Assembly: GCF_028462495.1 (NCBI RefSeq)
Contig: NZ_JAQOWX010000001.1
Span: forward strand, 1-64,000
From: Roseateles_E sp005503085
GTDB taxonomy: Bacteria > Pseudomonadota > Gammaproteobacteria > Burkholderiales > Burkholderiaceae_C
Direction: 5' to 3'
DNA: 64,000 nucleotides
The notes under the pieces are model-generated. The model was not told the DNA's origin, made no database searches, and saw only the letters and a list, made by a program, of their open reading frames with translations. Both the position numbers and the translations under genes were made by a program. Shown one piece after another: positions 63,785 to 64,000 of this stretch. The number at the start of each line of letters is the position of its first letter. Positions within the stretch are counted from its first letter, which is position 1.

Positions 63785-64000
<216 letters not shown>

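Overview
The window is about 64 kb of GC-rich, densely packed bacterial chromosome. Codon use, gene content and operon order (gcvTHP with a glycine riboswitch, glyA-nrdR-minor pilins-ribD-ribBA-ribH-nusB, edd-eda, ubiD, ybgC-tolQ-tolR) point to a betaproteobacterium of the order Burkholderiales, most likely in the Roseateles/Rubrivivax/Mitsuaria neighbourhood. This placement is inferred from remembered gene content; no search was run. I found no rRNA, tRNA, CRISPR array, insertion sequence or prophage. One run of 119 N lies at 20502-20620.

Layout. 1-5008 (minus): a DegP-type periplasmic protease cut by the window edge, a histidine kinase/response regulator pair, a MipA/OmpV outer-membrane protein and an exported protein of unknown function. 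The same tandem box sits before the regulator and before the protease, suggesting one envelope-stress regulon. 5197-12788 (plus): a tandem glycine riboswitch, gcvT-gcvH-gcvP, sdaA, thyA and folA. With glyA at 51418, which lies behind a ZTP riboswitch, these genes form much of the serine/glycine/folate one-carbon cycle. 12808-17699 (plus): a lipid kinase-like protein, a calcineurin-type phosphoesterase, then a consensus LexA box controlling an MmcB-like PD-(D/E)XK protein and an XPD/DinG-type helicase with its own nuclease-like N-terminus. 17696-22775: a GDSL hydrolase, two exported proteins and a yfiR-yfiN-yfiB cyclic-di-GMP module interrupted by the N run. 22780-30885: a LapA-like membrane protein, the four-gene ligase-associated DNA-damage cluster, exonuclease III, and a CAT-fold acetyltransferase.

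31023-39696: an Aer-type PAS chemoreceptor behind an FNR-like site, a thioesterase, the Entner-Doudoroff pair edd-eda behind a symmetrical multi-site operator, a second chemoreceptor, an acyltransferase, ChaC and a MobA-like nucleotidyltransferase. 39842-48287: pdxH, an ABC exporter-type cluster with metal-binding features next to msrA, a 1211-residue DUF748/AsmA-like protein and a YdcF protein. 48333-53126: ubiD with a structured, terminated 3' region, a lytic transglycosylase with a long leader, glyA and nrdR. 53235-58100: six type IV minor pilin genes without pilY1. 58145-64000: ribD, ribBA (its cyclohydrolase half degenerate), ribH, nusB, an aminotransferase, ybgC, tolQ and the start of tolR.

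The strongest leads are the LexA-controlled nuclease/helicase pair; evidence that the N run is a false gap inside yfiR; the shared CTTAGG-N5-CTTAAG boxes; the concentric operator upstream of edd; the pilin cluster lacking pilY1; a dihydrofolate reductase without the near-invariant active-site Trp; and hairpins that fold over the tolR start.
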